From Acanthaster planci (Eukaryota > Echinodermata > Asteroidea > Valvatida > Acanthasteridae), in assembly GCF_001949145.1 (NCBI RefSeq), contig NW_019091465.1, positions 306,237 to 370,236 on the forward strand: 64,000 nt of DNA, read 5' to 3'. The first letter of the stretch is position 1. The number at the start of each line of letters is the position of its first letter. The notes under the pieces are model-generated. The model made no database searches. It was not told the DNA's origin and saw only the letters and a program-made list of their open reading frames with translations. The translations under genes were made by a program, and so were the position numbers. Positions 1-11,962 of the stretch are shown here, piece by piece.

Positions 1-485
1 GAGACTCGCCAAGGATCAATAAGTGACATGTCACATAAATGGTGGAGTTCTTGGGAACCAATGTCAAATGAGAGCGATTAGGGTCTTATCCAGTCTAGAG
101 AAGAATTTAACACACAGTTGAAATCACCTGCTAAAATAAAAGGACCACTGCCAGTGAGAAAATTCGATAAGTTAAGAAACAACGTCCTCGTATGGAGAGG
201 GTTATTCGGCGCGTACATGCCGATGAGTTTAGCACACCAACCTAGGCCATTGAGGGAATAGCAAACAATTCTACCTTGCAAATCTGTCTGAAAATGAGAA
301 ATTGAAAAACTGTTACGAGGTTTAAAAAGAAGAATTGAATTATTAAGATTAAAAGCATGCTGACGTTTTTACAGTCCAACATACCGTTAACATTGAGGGT
401 AAGAAATGAAACCATGAAGTAAAAAGGGAAAGAACCCTGGAGAAATGCCATAAGGAGAGAAAGGATTTAGAAGGACCAAGAAAAA
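1..485 (-). mobile_element. LINE copy 1, APE-type endonuclease fragment
   Basis: The minus strand encodes the start of an apurinic-like endonuclease of a non-LTR retrotransposon. It opens with FLTLNVNG near 440, a typical N-terminal beta strand. Further on come the motifs YAPNNP and AGDFNCVL between about 280 and 78, which fit the endonuclease core (the GDFN motif binds metal and substrate). The two parts are in different frames, so the domain is broken. It is also cut by the window edge. It follows the ORF1 end at 486 with only a short gap, as in two-ORF LINEs. Family assignment (L1/Tx1-like) is by motif order only. Confidence 0.7.
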
Positions 486-1516
486 TTACAAGAACTCCAA
501 AAAGAAGTCCGTCTTTTCCTTCAGAGCAAGAGAAAAATGTTTTCTGCCGATATGAGTGCACCACATGTCTGGGTAGTAAGCAATGAAATTACACCATGGA
601 CATCTAATCTGTGAAAGGTACTCGTCTTTATGGATATTACTTACATGCAAGTGAAAGGGCACTGAACAGCCCGACATCTTACCGGTTTGGAAAAACTGGC
701 AAGGTCCAGAGCCATCAAGTGCTGCCGAACCTTCTTTTGGACCTTGGAATCTATACCGACCGCTTCATCATCAGAGGTGGAATCCTTGTCGAAAGTAGAC
801 TCATCTCCTGAATTCTCAGAAGAAAAGAGGTCAAAAGCAGAAGTGGGAGAAGAAGAAAGAGTCCTTACCGGGTCTTTCGCTGGACAAGAATCCATAGAGA
901 GACACTATCTAAATCTGAACCAAAACGACCCGCTGCAGTGGAAGCTGTTTCTCCACAGCTTCCAGCCGACGAGGCCATCGGCGTTGCCTTCTTTCCAGAT
1001 GGCTGGACGGAGGGAGAACTGGATCTTTGTGCAGCTCCCTTCTTTCTCCTGACCACCCGAAAACCGTCGTTAGATTCAGGTGCCTGAACCGACTTGCAAC
1101 TATCCCGGTGGCACACCAGCGATGGCTGACCGTTAACACCATTGTAGACTTCACAATCTAGAATGGAAAAAGGCTTGGAAAAGGAAAGAGGAAGTTTACA
1201 TGAAAAACAACAGATACTAGGATGAAAAGGACCAGCACTCTGTTTACATTTGAAACACTTCCTAGCTGGCAAAACCTTTCTCTTTAAGCTGGCATCAGGA
1301 GCAACGGCTATTTGATCACCTGATGAAGTAAAGGGCTTGCGCGAAGCCGTACTCCACCGCTCTATATGGTTGTACTGCCTTGGTAGAAGATTTAGGGCAA
1401 TAGCAGAAGCCAATCTGAAGACATTTAAAACATTTAGTCTTAGTACAGTATCTTGCATACTGCCCTTTTTTCCACAACGGGCACACGTGCGAATTTGACC
1501 TGGATACGAGACCCAT
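486..1516 (-). pseudogene. LINE copy 1 ORF1 (zinc-knuckle nucleic-acid-binding protein), frameshifted
   Basis: The ORF1 protein packages LINE RNA. On the minus strand the region starts with cysteine/histidine clusters: YCTKTKCFKCLQIG near 1440 and CFKCKQSAG plus CCFSCKLP near 1250-1210. These look like decayed CCHC knuckles. A low-complexity Ser/Ala-rich and acidic stretch follows (about 1000-720). The C-terminal end holds a C2H2-like segment (CPWCNF then HIGRKHF, about 600-540) and stops at 486. At least three frames are needed to read through, so the copy is dead. Its ORF1 differs from that of copy 2, so it may be another LINE family. Confidence 0.6.
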
Positions 1517-1639
1517 GCATTTCAGTCCCCGATACGAAGAACAGTGCGAATAGGCTTGGTCAATCTTATTCTATACTGCCTTGTACCGTTGAACACTGTG
1601 GGGTTGTCCCCATAAGTCGTAAATCGACCGGCAATCACC

Positions 1640-2443
1640 TCGCCAAACTCATTGAAAATACTGCGAAAAATGCTGTCATGAATACACATGCTAATATACA
1701 GTTGAGACGGTTGAGTTGAGAAGACGGGAGAGCAGGGTATGTAGTAGATTGAGGGCTGGTTGGATGGCGGGACACATGATGAACAGATGGACGACAGTTT
1801 TTTACTATCCCCACCATCTGCAGGAGGGGAGACGCCAGAATTCAGATGATGAAGAACAGGCAGAGAATGCAGGAAGTTGTGATGTAGACAGAACTGAACG
1901 TCGCCTTCTTTCTTGGAAAAGGGGAGCGTGTAGATTTAGTTTCAGGGGATGGAGAAACTACAGTTCTTGAAAAAGCCGAGTCGATGCCAGTGGGTGATTG
2001 CGGTGGGAGGGTGAGAGTTGACAGAAACGTTGAAGATAGCGAGGGTCTGTTGAGGTTGGGAGCGATGAAGAAGGGTATTGGAGTGTCTGGAAAGCAGGGA
2101 ACGGTGCAAAAAGGAGTCAGAGGAGGAAGCAGACCGGAGAAGCCGAAGGGAGAAAGAAAGACGAGCGGAGGGCGAGATGAAGATGGTAAAGCGACTCGTC
2201 AAAGAGGCGGAGGGAGGGACGACGGTTTTTGCGAGGAGACACAAAAGGTAAATCTTGGGCTTTCAGCCAGCGACCGGTGGAGTGGTGAAGGAGATGGCGG
2301 ACAATCCTGATCCCGCACGAGACAAGTCGAAAACAGGTGTTCTCATTGTCAGCCGCATTTTCGGGAAAAGCACTATTGATAGGAATGTTGACAACATGGC
2401 TGATCGAATCCAAAGGTATAACGATCCGAGCTCCGGATGCCCT
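1640..2443 (-). mobile_element. LINE copy 2, reverse-transcriptase C-terminal region
   Basis: This minus-strand region is closely similar to 6990-7750 of LINE copy 3, for example around RRPSLRL and LLSRHS. In a LINE it is the part downstream of the RT thumb. It contains stops and frameshifts. The upstream join at about 2443 runs straight from the endonuclease-RT linker into this C-terminal part, so the catalytic RT core is deleted in this copy. Confidence 0.6.
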
Positions 2444-3066
2444 CCAAGCACGCTGTAGCTCGACAAAGAATAGAGGAATGCTGATGACGACAGAGATTTA
2501 GACTGAGGGTGAAATTTTTCTAGGTTGAAAAAGTAAGAAGAGCAAGTGTCAACCTCATTAATATGTTGAAAATGGGCCCTGACGAGGGCACCCCGTGCTT
2601 CATTATTAAGAATATGATTTAATTGATCGCTTTGTTCGTTAAGAAGACGTTTGGTATCGTCATTAATATCTGGTGCAGACAGAAGGTTTTCTATAGTTTT
2701 GTTAATCCTAAGCAGGGTGTCACGTTTTTCTTTAGCTACTTTTGACCCGTACATTTGGGTGAGAGTTTTTATTTGAATCTTGCAGAAGTCCCACCACGAG
2801 CAAATGTCGGGGAATTCATTTCGTCTCTCCCTCCAGCCAGTCCAAAAGTCTGTTATCGTTTCCCTGTAGGCTCGATCGTCTAAAAGAGAGTTATTAAAAT
2901 GCCAATAGGCGCTCCCTCTACAAGTGGAGGAAGGAAGCTTAATGGTGACGATCACAGCCGAGTGGTCTGAAACAGAACATGGAAGAATGTTACGCAAAGA
3001 GACAGAGGACAAAAGAGTAGTGGGAAGATAAAAACGGTCCAGTCTTGCTTTTGAATCGCCATACTG
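2444..3066 (-). mobile_element. LINE copy 2, endonuclease C-terminus and EN-RT linker
   Basis: A continuous minus-strand frame (with 2263-2443) encodes the end of the endonuclease, with ARLDRFYLP and SVSDHSAV. The SDHSAV motif contains the conserved SDH of APE endonucleases. A linker follows with EARGALVRAHFQHINEVDT and SSYFFNLEK, which is typical of L1/Tx1-like ORF2 just before the RT. The same linker occurs in copy 3 at 9541-9880. The frame then runs into the C-terminal RT region because of an internal deletion. Confidence 0.75.
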
Positions 3067-3255
3067 CACTGTAAAAAAAGTTGGGCAAAACAGTGTTGGG
3101 CATTTCTAATTTGCCCAACCTTGGTTAAAGCTACATCACTGTTGGTCAAATATTGACCAGATATTGGGAAGAATCTGCCCAAAGGTTGCTAAGTTGATAT
3201 TTTTACCAACATTGGGCAAAATACCAACCCAAAATTGACCAACCTTTTTACAGTG
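3067..3255. mobile_element. MITE with CACTGTAAAAA termini inserted in LINE copy 2
   Basis: A 189-base element begins CACTGTAAAAAAAGTTGG and ends CCAACCTTTTTACAGTG, an inverted match. The interior carries repeated TTGGGCAAA-like words in both orientations. It splits a LINE stretch that is uninterrupted at about 10065 in copy 3. TG flanks it on both sides (3065-3066 and 3256-3257), which fits a 2-base target duplication. No coding capacity. Confidence 0.75.
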
Positions 3256-3257
3256 TG

Positions 3258-4090
3258 GCTGGAGGGTTTAACTCAATACCAAGTGTTTTTTTGTTCGTCA
3301 GGGTTCCGTCTGCGCTAGACGTCGTACAAGGAAAGTCATATGCAGCAAGGTACGAGACGGAGATAAATCCCCTGCTTTGTGTTGGTCATTGCCTCGCAGG
3401 AATCTGGGGAATTCCTTTCAGACATCTTGGGGGATGTGTTGAGTAACAATAGTCTGAAATGTGTATAGGGATTGGACATGTTGGGGGGTATCCCTCGGTC
3501 TCATTTCTTGATGGGTATAAGGAAAGTTTGTTTAGAATATTTTTTTAGAGCCAAGAAAATGTTGGGGCGATGCTTAGTAGGCATGCCTAAGTGGTCTAAC
3601 TCAGGATCAAAGGTGCAATTAAAGTCACCTCCGACTATAACGACACAGTCACTGATTGGTCGCGATGCTTGTAGTAAATGCAGTCGACGGCTTTTAAGGC
3701 TTCACTGTCAGATTGGGGGATGAGAATATTGTACAGATAAAATATGACGTTATTTTGAGAGATGTTAGTGTAAGTAACATGTCCATCATAAAAAAGCAAG
3801 ATTCAAGGACAGGAATATTATTTTTTATTAGAGTAGTGACCCCGAATCCACGCGAGGGGCTGGGATTACAGTAGGGTGTATAGCCAGGCCATGAATTCCA
3901 GGATACAAACTGATCGTGTAAAGTATAGGTTTCCTGGAGAAAAATGAGATCCGATTTTTTGCAAAGCGTGTTCATATAGGTGTGAAGAGACGAACAGCCC
4001 CTTGCGTTCAAAGTCAGCAGTGACAGTGTCATTAGAAAAATATAAAAAAGTGAAGTGAGTAAATTCCACAATGCGAAGAAGAGGAAGGAA
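3258..4090 (-). mobile_element. LINE copy 2, endonuclease N-terminal and middle part
   Basis: The minus strand reads LSLLTLNARG near 4030 and then FLQETYT near 3935. The latter contains the catalytic Glu of APE endonucleases. GFGVTTLIKNN lies near 3845. The rest of the domain continues to lower coordinates but is interrupted by two MITEs (3337-3519 and 3067-3255). It begins immediately after the stop of ORF1 at 4091. Confidence 0.72.
3337..3519. mobile_element. hAT-like MITE, copy a of a three-member family
   Basis: The element runs from CATATGCAGCAAGG to CTTGATGGGTATA, imperfect inverted ends that extend over about 36 bases. It is flanked by the direct repeat AGGAAAGT at 3329-3336 and 3520-3527, an 8-base target-site duplication as made by hAT transposases. 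It interrupts endonuclease sequence that is intact in copy 3 near 10140. Close relatives lie at 8669-8857 and, reversed, at 60146-60321. Confidence 0.8.
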
Positions 4091-5710
4091 TTAGACATCT
4101 AGCTTTTTAACGAGTTTTAAAATCCTCTGCTGCAAGTTTCGTTTGAGGAGAGGGCTGTTTTTCAGGAGTTTCAGTTGAGCAACAAGGCCGGGAATGTTTG
4201 GGGTGAACTTCCGTGCAACAAGTTCAGATTTTTTGCTGGATTTGACGGTTTTCAGGAAGGTAAGGAGTTCGTCGGGTTTAGGGAGCTCGTTGTAAGTGGG
4301 GAGACCCGCAGAGCCGAAGGGATCATCGTCGGCCTGCGGGTCCTCCCACAGCGTCGAGTCCGTATCGGTGCCGTCAGCCGCGGAGGCGGGCGTGGAGGGG
4401 GTAGGAGCGGGAGTGGAAGGGACGGGCGTGGAGGGATTGGAAGAATCAGCATCGAGGGCCTGGGAGACGGTGGGAGGGACGACCTGCATCCCTGTGCTGA
4501 CTTTCCTGGCAATTTTACAGACGGGGGAGGGAGATTTGAGGGGGATGAGACGAGTGGTGTCAATGGAAGGATCAGAAGGAGGAGATTTCTTCTGTTTAGT
4601 CACGTCCAAGAAGAGGCGGGAGGGGACCGGCGGTGTTCCCCAGATGCATGTAGACTTGTTTTTCCTTGAAAGCAGCTCCGGCCAAGGCACCCGTCGACGA
4701 GCCGCCCGGGACCGCAAAGTCCGACCCGACGCCCTCAACAGACGCCGAAGCAGTCGCACCGGACGCCCCACAGACGCCAATGAAAGAGCCCCGCGGTCCG
4801 CCCCAACAGAAGCCGGTGCAGAGGCACCCCCCCCCCATCCATGACGCCCACGGAAGCCACCACCTCCGCGGACAAAGCACAAGACCTGGCCGAGGCACTA
4901 GGCCCCGGCCGAGACGTGGAACTCCGGCCCGAAGAAGCAGCGCCGGTTGTCGGAGAGGAGGAGACCTTGGATTTCTTGCGGGGATGCTTAGGGTCTGATT
5001 TTCCGTGTACGAAGGTTGGGGGTGGGTTGAGAGGGTTGGAGGGTTCCTTTTTACTGGCCCAGCTGGCCAAACTCTCCGCAGCTGAAACACCGAACGGACT
5101 CGGTAGAAATAAACACTTGATAGTTCACTCCATTGTATGAAAAATGGATGTGATCGGGGGTGTGATATTAGCGTTGATCAAAACCTGAACATGGCGGCGG
5201 AAAGACATGATTGGTGACAATTCCTTGTTTTTGAAACCCAGGGGAATGGGACAGATCTGGGAAACCACTTTACAGAACGATGATAGATTAGTGACAAGAA
5301 CAGAATTTGGGAATTCAGGGTATACGTTTGAGACAGTAATTCGGGTAGTAGGACGGATCAAGGGAGTTAGATCGAGGAAAGAACCGTCGTGGTCGAGTCC
5401 GCGCTGGACAGCGTCCACGACGGCTTCCCTCGAGCTGAGATAGATAACGAGAGGCAAAGACGATATCTTTAGCAGGGTGAACATTACTGAACAAATCGAT
5501 GTAGGATTGTACGGACAAAGAGTCAGTGGCACGGAAGGTAACACCATTGTTCCTGGTGACGTTCTTGAATGGTTCGTCACCAGGAACAATGGGCTTGGTA
5601 GGAGCGGACGCCCGTACGGTTGACTGCCCCTGAATAGCCGACTCCGCCTGACTAGCCACGGTGACCAGCCAAGACAATGGCATAAAACTAATTTAAAACA
5701 AATCAACTAA
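4091..5710 (-). pseudogene. LINE copy 2 ORF1 (gag-like RNA-binding protein), frameshifted
   Basis: The N-terminal half (about 5690-5130) includes VVDAVQRGLDHDGSFLDL and RITVSNVYPEFPN, a gag-like fold of fish and amphibian Tx1-type LINEs. A zinc-knuckle start, RCFSCGEFGQLGQ, follows near 5090. The C-terminal half is Pro/Thr/Ser-rich and then basic, ending KLVKKLDV at 4091. Several frames are used, so the protein is broken. An inverted repeat near 5548-5590 (GTTCCTGGTGAC with GTCACCAGGAAC) lies inside it. Confidence 0.65.
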
Positions 5711-6565
5711 AAAAAAATTCTATGTGGCTCAGGGAGGGTTACTGGAAGGAGAGGTGGAGGGCTTGCGTCATGAGGCAGAGGGACTACGAGCCATATGTCG
5801 CCGAGGCGAGCTGCTGCCCCGGACTCAAGCCGGGCTGAGAGAGGGGAGGTGCGAGAAGGGGCAGAGTAGGCCATCGGCGTCTCTGGACGTGGGCAATTCT
5901 GCCCACTGCCGTGGCCAAGCTCCTGGAAGGGGAGGGAGGGGGATAGAACAGTGATTAGATGGTCCATGTTATCATACGATTGACCACAGTAAAAAGAGAG
6001 TCGTTAATATATCACTTATCAACAGATTTGTTCACAAGGAAAAAGACACGTAAATCAGGTTGAAAACAGACCGCGTGAAATTTACAAATGAAGAAGGAAT
6101 ACAAACAAAAAGTTACTGAATAATCATAAGAAGAGCAAGAGGCACAAATTAAAGTACAAAAAGACCATTAATTGGAAAAAAATATTAAAACAAGATCATT
6201 GACGAGAATGATTACAATAAAATGTACAAGTGTCAAATGTAGCCAAAAGCTTGTAATCAAGGACAGGAGCAAACTATCTGATTAACAAAAATAAATTAAA
6301 CAAAATGGCATACAACAGAATTGTAAATGAGAATTAAACTAAAAGAAAGGACAGACATAAATAAACGACTACAAATTTTACCCAAAAATACACTTGGATA
6401 AACAGAAGTAAAATACGCATGTACGTTAAAGTATTAAAGATAATAAAAAAGAAAGAGATACGCAGAGAAAATTGTAAATACGAAGACAACCTTTTCGAAA
6501 ATTTCACACAATAGTTACTCGTTTAGTAGAAATAAACGAAGGCAGTATTGAAGGGAGGGGAGGGA
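5711..6565 (-). other. LINE 5' leader / spacer, A-rich
   Basis: No protein is recognisable. About 60 bases near 5950-6010 resemble 6690-6760: GTGATTAGAT, then ATGTTATC, then AAAAAGAGAGT. They are probably the same LINE terminal sequence present twice. Bases 6010-6560 are A-rich on the plus strand, which fits a LINE untranslated region on the minus strand. Confidence 0.4.
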
Positions 6566-9540
6566 ATAAGGGTAAAGGGAGGGAGGGAAAGGGTACTGGG
6601 GATCCCGGCATCACTGGTGTGGGCATCTTAAACGCCCACTGTCGGGAATCCCCGGTTGGGGAGTGGTAGGACCGCCGAGGTGGGCTGTGATTAGATCAGA
6701 CATGTTATCTTGTTGTTAGCTACTGTAAAAAGAGAGTTGTTTATATAGCATTTTTTGAAAAACAGATCAAGAGAGGAGATCAAGCGGTGATAGTGATATT
6801 CGATGACAATTTTTGATATTAGGCGGTGGGACCAGACGAGAAGAGGATTGGAAACGGCAGTAGAAGGATATGACCAATAGATGACGTTTTTAAGGCTGAC
6901 GATGAGATAATTTGCGAGTTTGACCGCGTCCCGGTCCCGACTCCTGGCGTTTGGGGTCGGGTTCCACTAGAGGTCAAAGTTGAGACGGAGATCGGGAAAA
7001 AGACGGGAGAGCAGGGTATGTAGTAGGTTGAGGGCTGGTTGGATGGCAGGGCATAGGATGAACAGATGGATGACAGTGCCTTATTCTCCGCACCATCCGC
7101 TGGAGGGGGAGATGTCAGAGTTGAGATAATGAAGAACAGGGAGAGAAGGCAGGAAGTTGTGAAGCAGACGGAACTGAACGTCGCCTTCTTCCTTGGAAAT
7201 CGGGAGCTTGTAGATCTGATTCCAGGGGATGGAGAGACTACAGTTCTTGAAAAAGCCGAGTCAATGGCAGTGGGCGATTGCGGTGGGAGTTGACGGAAAC
7301 CTTGAAGATGTCGTAGAGAGTCTTTGAAGATAGCGAGAGTCCGTTTAGGTCGGGAGGGATGAAGAAGGGTATCGGAGTGTCTGGAAAGCAGGGGACGGTG
7401 CAGAGAGGGGTCGGAGGAGAGAGCAGACCGGAGAAGCCGAAGAGCGACGGAAAAGACGAGCGGAGGCCGAGATGTAGACGGTAAAGCCACTTGTCAATTA
7501 GGCGGAGGGAAGGACGACGGATTCTCGAGGAGACAGAAGACAAATCTTCGGCTTCCAGCCAGCGACCGTTGGAGGGGTGGAGAAGATGGCGGACGATCCT
7601 GATCCTGCACGAGAGGAGCCGAGAACAGGTGTTCCCCTCGTCAGCTGCATGTTCAAGAAGAGTACTATTAATAAGAATGTTGACAACATGGCTGATCGAA
7701 TCCCAAGGTATGTCAATCCGAGCTCCGGATGCCGTTCAAGCACGCAGTAGCTCGCCATAGAATGGAGGAATGCTGATGAAAAATTTGGGTTCGAGATAAA
7801 TTTGGACAAGTTGAATGTCAAAGTCAAGTTTTTTGTAACACCAAAGAAAATAACTGACCATGGTGTAGGCAGGATGAGGGCAAAGATCAAGAAAACGTTG
7901 AATAGTGGAAATTCTGTAGGCGAGCTTGCGTGTTTGGATGCAGATAAGACTGAGTCTGCCTTTGTCGGTTCTCTGATGAAGAGTTTGTTTTTTGAGCCAG
8001 TGTAGTTTCCCGGACCAGACGGAGTCGACCAACAGGTCCTGGAGTTCGTTGGGGATAATATCTTGGGGAAAAAACAGCCAAGCTGTGATTGAGTTTAGAA
8101 GCTGCAAGTTGATTGGCTATGAGAACTGCCTTTGAGAGAGAGTAGAAGAATGACGTTTCCATTTTGATTTTCTTTACAAACAATCCAGTTTTGCTGAAAG
8201 TGAGCATGAGTGCTTCCCAAGCGAACTCCGAAGAAAGTGAAGACTTAATTATTCAACTGAAAGTTCAGGGGCCGGTCGACACGTCTGGTCCAGGATCTAA
8301 CCCCACCCCTGGGACTTTTGAGTGTTTACATTTGCAGCTGAGGGTCTCCTGAAGAGACTATAGGTCTTGCGTACAATACTAAAGCCGGTGACAGAGGTGA
8401 TAAAAATTGAAATGTCGTCAGGGTATGCCGAAACAGAGCAATAAATTTCAGTACCAGGAAGAAGGAAACTGTGGCCGTTTAAGTTTTGACGTAATTTGTG
8501 GAAAAAGGGTTCGATGGCAATCGAATAAAAGGAGACCCAAGAGTGGGCACCCTTGACGAATGCATTTGTCAAAGGTGCGGTCAGGGGACCGCACATCTTC
8601 ACCAGGCTCTCAGCGCCCGTACAGGAGTTTAATGTACGATAAAAACGTGTCCCCAAAACCTATGGCTCCATATGTTTCATGGTATGAGACGGAGAGAACC
8701 CCCCCTGCTTTGTGTTGGTCATTGTCTCACAGGAATCTGGGGAATTCCTTTCTGACATCTTGGGGGGGGGATGTGTTAAGTAACAATAGTCTGGAATGTG
8801 TATAGGGATTGGACATGCTTGGGGGGTACCGCTTGGTCTCATTTCTTGCTGGGTATACGTGGCTCTCATCGTTTTAAATGGGTAGCCGTGATCAACATTG
8901 TCAAAGGCTTTCTTTTGTTCCAAGTTGACCACAGCCAGGGGAACATCATTAGAATTACAATAGTTGATAATGTCTCTCATGAGACAAATGTTATCATAAA
9001 TGTTCCTACCAGGAACATAGTAACTCTAGTCCTGGTGGACCACAGAGCCAATATATTGTTTAAGACGGTTAGCAAGCAACTTGGCAAAAGTTTTGTAATC
9101 AGTATTGAGGAGTGAGACAGGACGCCAATTGGCAATGTCACATAGATCACCTTTTTTTTTTTTTTAGGTATGACAGTGATGATAGCTCTACGGAAGGAGG
9201 GTGGAAGAGTTCCGGAGCTGCAGGCGGAGAACAGAGTCGTCTTTGAAAGGGGCCAGAAACCCTAGAAAAGTTCAGATGTAAGACCGTCTAGGCCGGGCGG
9301 TTTTTTTTTTTGCCAAGTTGCTTGACCGCAGCATCCAGTTCTTCGGGACCCGGAGGAGCGTCGACGTTCTCCGAGTCTGCCGGGTCTAGTTTGTTAAGAT
9401 CATTGAACATTTGGTCGAGGGCGCCCTTGTCAGTCTTTGATTGACTATACTGATTCTGATAAAAGTCCCGGACGTTTTCTTTTTGCTTTTAATTTGAACG
9501 AGGTCTTCCGTGACATTACAGGAGAGCGAGATTTCTCGAT
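6566..9540 (-). mobile_element. LINE copy 3, reverse transcriptase and C-terminal region
   Basis: In minus-strand order I see KTFAKLLANRLKQYIG (about 9090-9050), VNLEQKKAFDNVDH (near 8920), YSIAIEPFFHKLRQ (near 8510) and SAYPDDISIF (near 8428-8410). The C-terminal part has GKLHWLKKQTLHQRTDKG (near 8000) and the region shared with copy 2 (7750-6820). These follow the RT palm and thumb order of non-LTR elements. The usual YADD active-site box reads YPDD. Frames change several times and a MITE interrupts the palm, so the enzyme is dead. Confidence 0.78.
8669..8857. mobile_element. hAT-like MITE, copy b of a three-member family
   Basis: This is the same element as 3337-3519, in the same orientation, from CATATGTTTCATGG to TTGCTGGGTATA. 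It interrupts the RT palm between VDH..FKTMRA and the following residues. The flanks read TATGGCTC on the left and CGTGGCTC on the right, matching at 6 of 8 positions, as expected of an aged 8-base target duplication. Confidence 0.75.
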
Positions 9541-10790
9541 ATTAAAGAAATAATACGAGCAGGTGTCAACCTCATTGACATGTTAAAAACGGGCTCTAAC
9601 GAGGGCACCCCGAGCTTCGTCATTGATAATTTTATTTAATTCATTTCTTTGTTCTTGTAGGCAACGACGAGTGTCATCAGTAAAGTCTCGCGCAGACAGA
9701 GGTTCCTCGATAGTCTGATTAATTCTGGAAACAGTAGTACGTTTTTCTCTAGATATTTTCTTTCCATACATTTGGGTGAGACATTTGATATGTTTTTTTC
9801 CAAAGTCCCGCCAGGCGCAGAGGTCGGGGAATTCGTTTTGTTTGTCCCTTCAGCCCGTTCAAAAATCTGCAATGAAATTCCTGCAGGCCTGATTGTCCAA
9901 TAAAGTGTTCTTGAAATGCCCCAAGGCGCTTTCTTTACAACTGGCAGAAGGAAACTTAATAGAGACGGAGACGGCCAATGATTAGGGAAAGCTTTTCAAG
10001 ACGAGACGGAAGACAAAAGAGCAGTGGGAATATAAAAGCGGTCCAGCCTGGCTTTTTGAAACACCGTGCTGGCTGGAGGGATTACTTCCACACCAGGTGT
10101 ATTTTCTTTCAGAGGGGTTCTGTCTACGCCAAACGTAGTACAGTGATAGTTTGTTAAAGGCATTTTTGAGAGCCACGGAAATTTTGGGGCCATGTTCGGT
10201 CGGCATACCAAGACGATCTAGTTTTGGATCAAAAGTATAATTAACATTACTGCCAACAGTAAGGACACCATCACTGAGGGGGCCACTGTGAAAAGAAAAG
10301 TTGTTAATGACTTTTAAAGCTTTGGTGTCGGATTGATGAGTTAGAAAATTATACAAGAAGAAAACAACTTCGCCATGTGGAAGCTTACTAAAAGTCAAGT
10401 AACTGTCAAAAGAGAAGTAGACTCAAGAACAGTGATATCATTTTTAAAAAAGAGTAGTGACCCCCGCACCACGCGAGGGGCTGGAATTGCTAAAAGGGGT
10501 GTCGTTTGGCAAGGAATTCCAGGAGGGATACTGTTCATTTAAGTCAGCGGTTTCTTGGAGAAAATTGACATCCGGTTTATTGCAAAGTCTATCGGTATAT
10601 GAATAAAGGGAAACATTTTTGACGGAAGAGGAAGAGCCCTTCGCGTTGAGTGTAATGACAGTGTTATCACAAAGAGAAAATAAAAGAGGACAAAATTCAT
10701 AATAAAGGTAAGAGAGATTATATTTCCAATTTCTTTATTAGTTTGTAGATCCTCTGCTGCAAGTTTTTCAGAGGCCTGAGTAGAGCTACA
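9541..10790 (-). mobile_element. LINE copy 3, EN-RT linker, endonuclease and ORF1 end
   Basis: The linker (about 9870-9560) contains NDEARGALVRARF and matches copy 2. The endonuclease C-terminus and middle lie at about 10400-9980 (LDRLGMPTEHGPK), in several frames. The N-terminal part at 10430-10720 matches copy 2. Just above 10725 the minus strand encodes a short basic end resembling the KLVKKLDV tail of copy 2 ORF1. The element is 5' truncated there, so only an ORF1 stub remains. Confidence 0.65.
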
Positions 10791-11962
10791 AAGTTATAAG
10801 ACCCGACAGGCCCAAAACGGTCTTGCTTGATCTATAATAAATACAAAATACAATAATTAAGTCAAACTATAGTAACAAACTCTTAAGATACACAAATTCT
10901 CCACTTACTCCGGAGCTCCAAAAGACACACATCTAAGCTAAAGAAGAAGAAAAACACAAAAGAAAAGAAAGGAATGACTTTTTTTTGCAAAATTGCAAAA
11001 AAGTCAAATATAAACGGAAGATAAGAAAAAGAATGACTTTTGGGAAAATTGCAAACCCCCCCAAAAAAATAAAGAAAAAGAACTACCTTTTTGCAAAATT
11101 GCGAAAAAAAAAACCAAAAAAATTCTTAAGGAAAACAAAAGTTGTTTCCGCAAAGTCGCCGAAACAGCTAATAACAAGGTTTCATCGAAGATGACGTAGG
11201 CTTACGAAAACGTAACAAATACTTGGTATGAAAATGCCTCCGAGATAAAAATGCTTCCGTGTTCGTAAACGGTAAACCCAACATTAACAATATTGTAGAC
11301 AGGGGCATATATGTTAGATAGATTTCATATAAAGATGGCATTGCATAAGTACGTCCTTCAGTTGTTTTGTAATTATTATTATTACGAAGTGATTACAGAT
11401 GATAAACGAGACATTCGCACGAAGACTCAAATAACAAGGGTTATCCCGGTTTAGATAAATCCAAGTAGACGCGTTTCAAGTGGGGCCATCACACTCACGC
11501 ACAGGTTTTAACTTTAGCCAACGCACGTCTTTTTTGCCCTGTCACAACATCCTATCGGTTCGAGAGGAATGCAACGCGCGTGGTACCACATGCGTGCGCA
11601 CTGGATGGTCCCACAGTAATAATACGGTGTCTAATTCTAGTCGTCTATACACCATGAGTTATTTCTTTAGTTTTAGCAACTCCCCGCTATGGGGTGTATA
11701 CATTTAACCAGAAATGCCTGAATATGATGAAATACAGGGAACTTCTTTTTACATATTTTCTGTGGATTTAAGCTACTATTTTCAAATATCTATATTAAGA
11801 TACACTTTGTCTCGCTGAATATTATATAAAAACTTTACATATACTGATACATTTAATAGTAAAGATTTAGTAGCGAGAGAAAACGTTTACAACAATATTG
11901 TTCAGAAAATAAATGCCATATCCAGCACAGTTTTCGCTTCCTTTATCCCCTCTACCACTCAG
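10791..11962. other. Spacer and 3' flank of J-domain gene A
   Basis: Bases 10975-11130 hold repeated words TTTTTGCAAAATTGC in A-rich sequence, also seen once near 39040. From about 11165 to 11640 the sequence is homologous to 24180-24560 (for example GGGGCCATCACACTCACG at about 11481 and 24479). This marks the downstream edge of the tandem gene duplication. No protein is supported here. Confidence 0.6.

Noticed and set aside
1716-2310. Plus-strand frames rich in Arg/Gly/Glu
   Set aside because: They are antisense to LINE copy 2 RT sequence that matches copy 3 at protein level.
4296-4998. Long plus-strand open frames with Pro/Gly/Ala-rich or Arg-rich peptides
   Set aside because: They mirror the Pro/Thr-rich part of the LINE ORF1 on the other strand, so they are compositional shadows.
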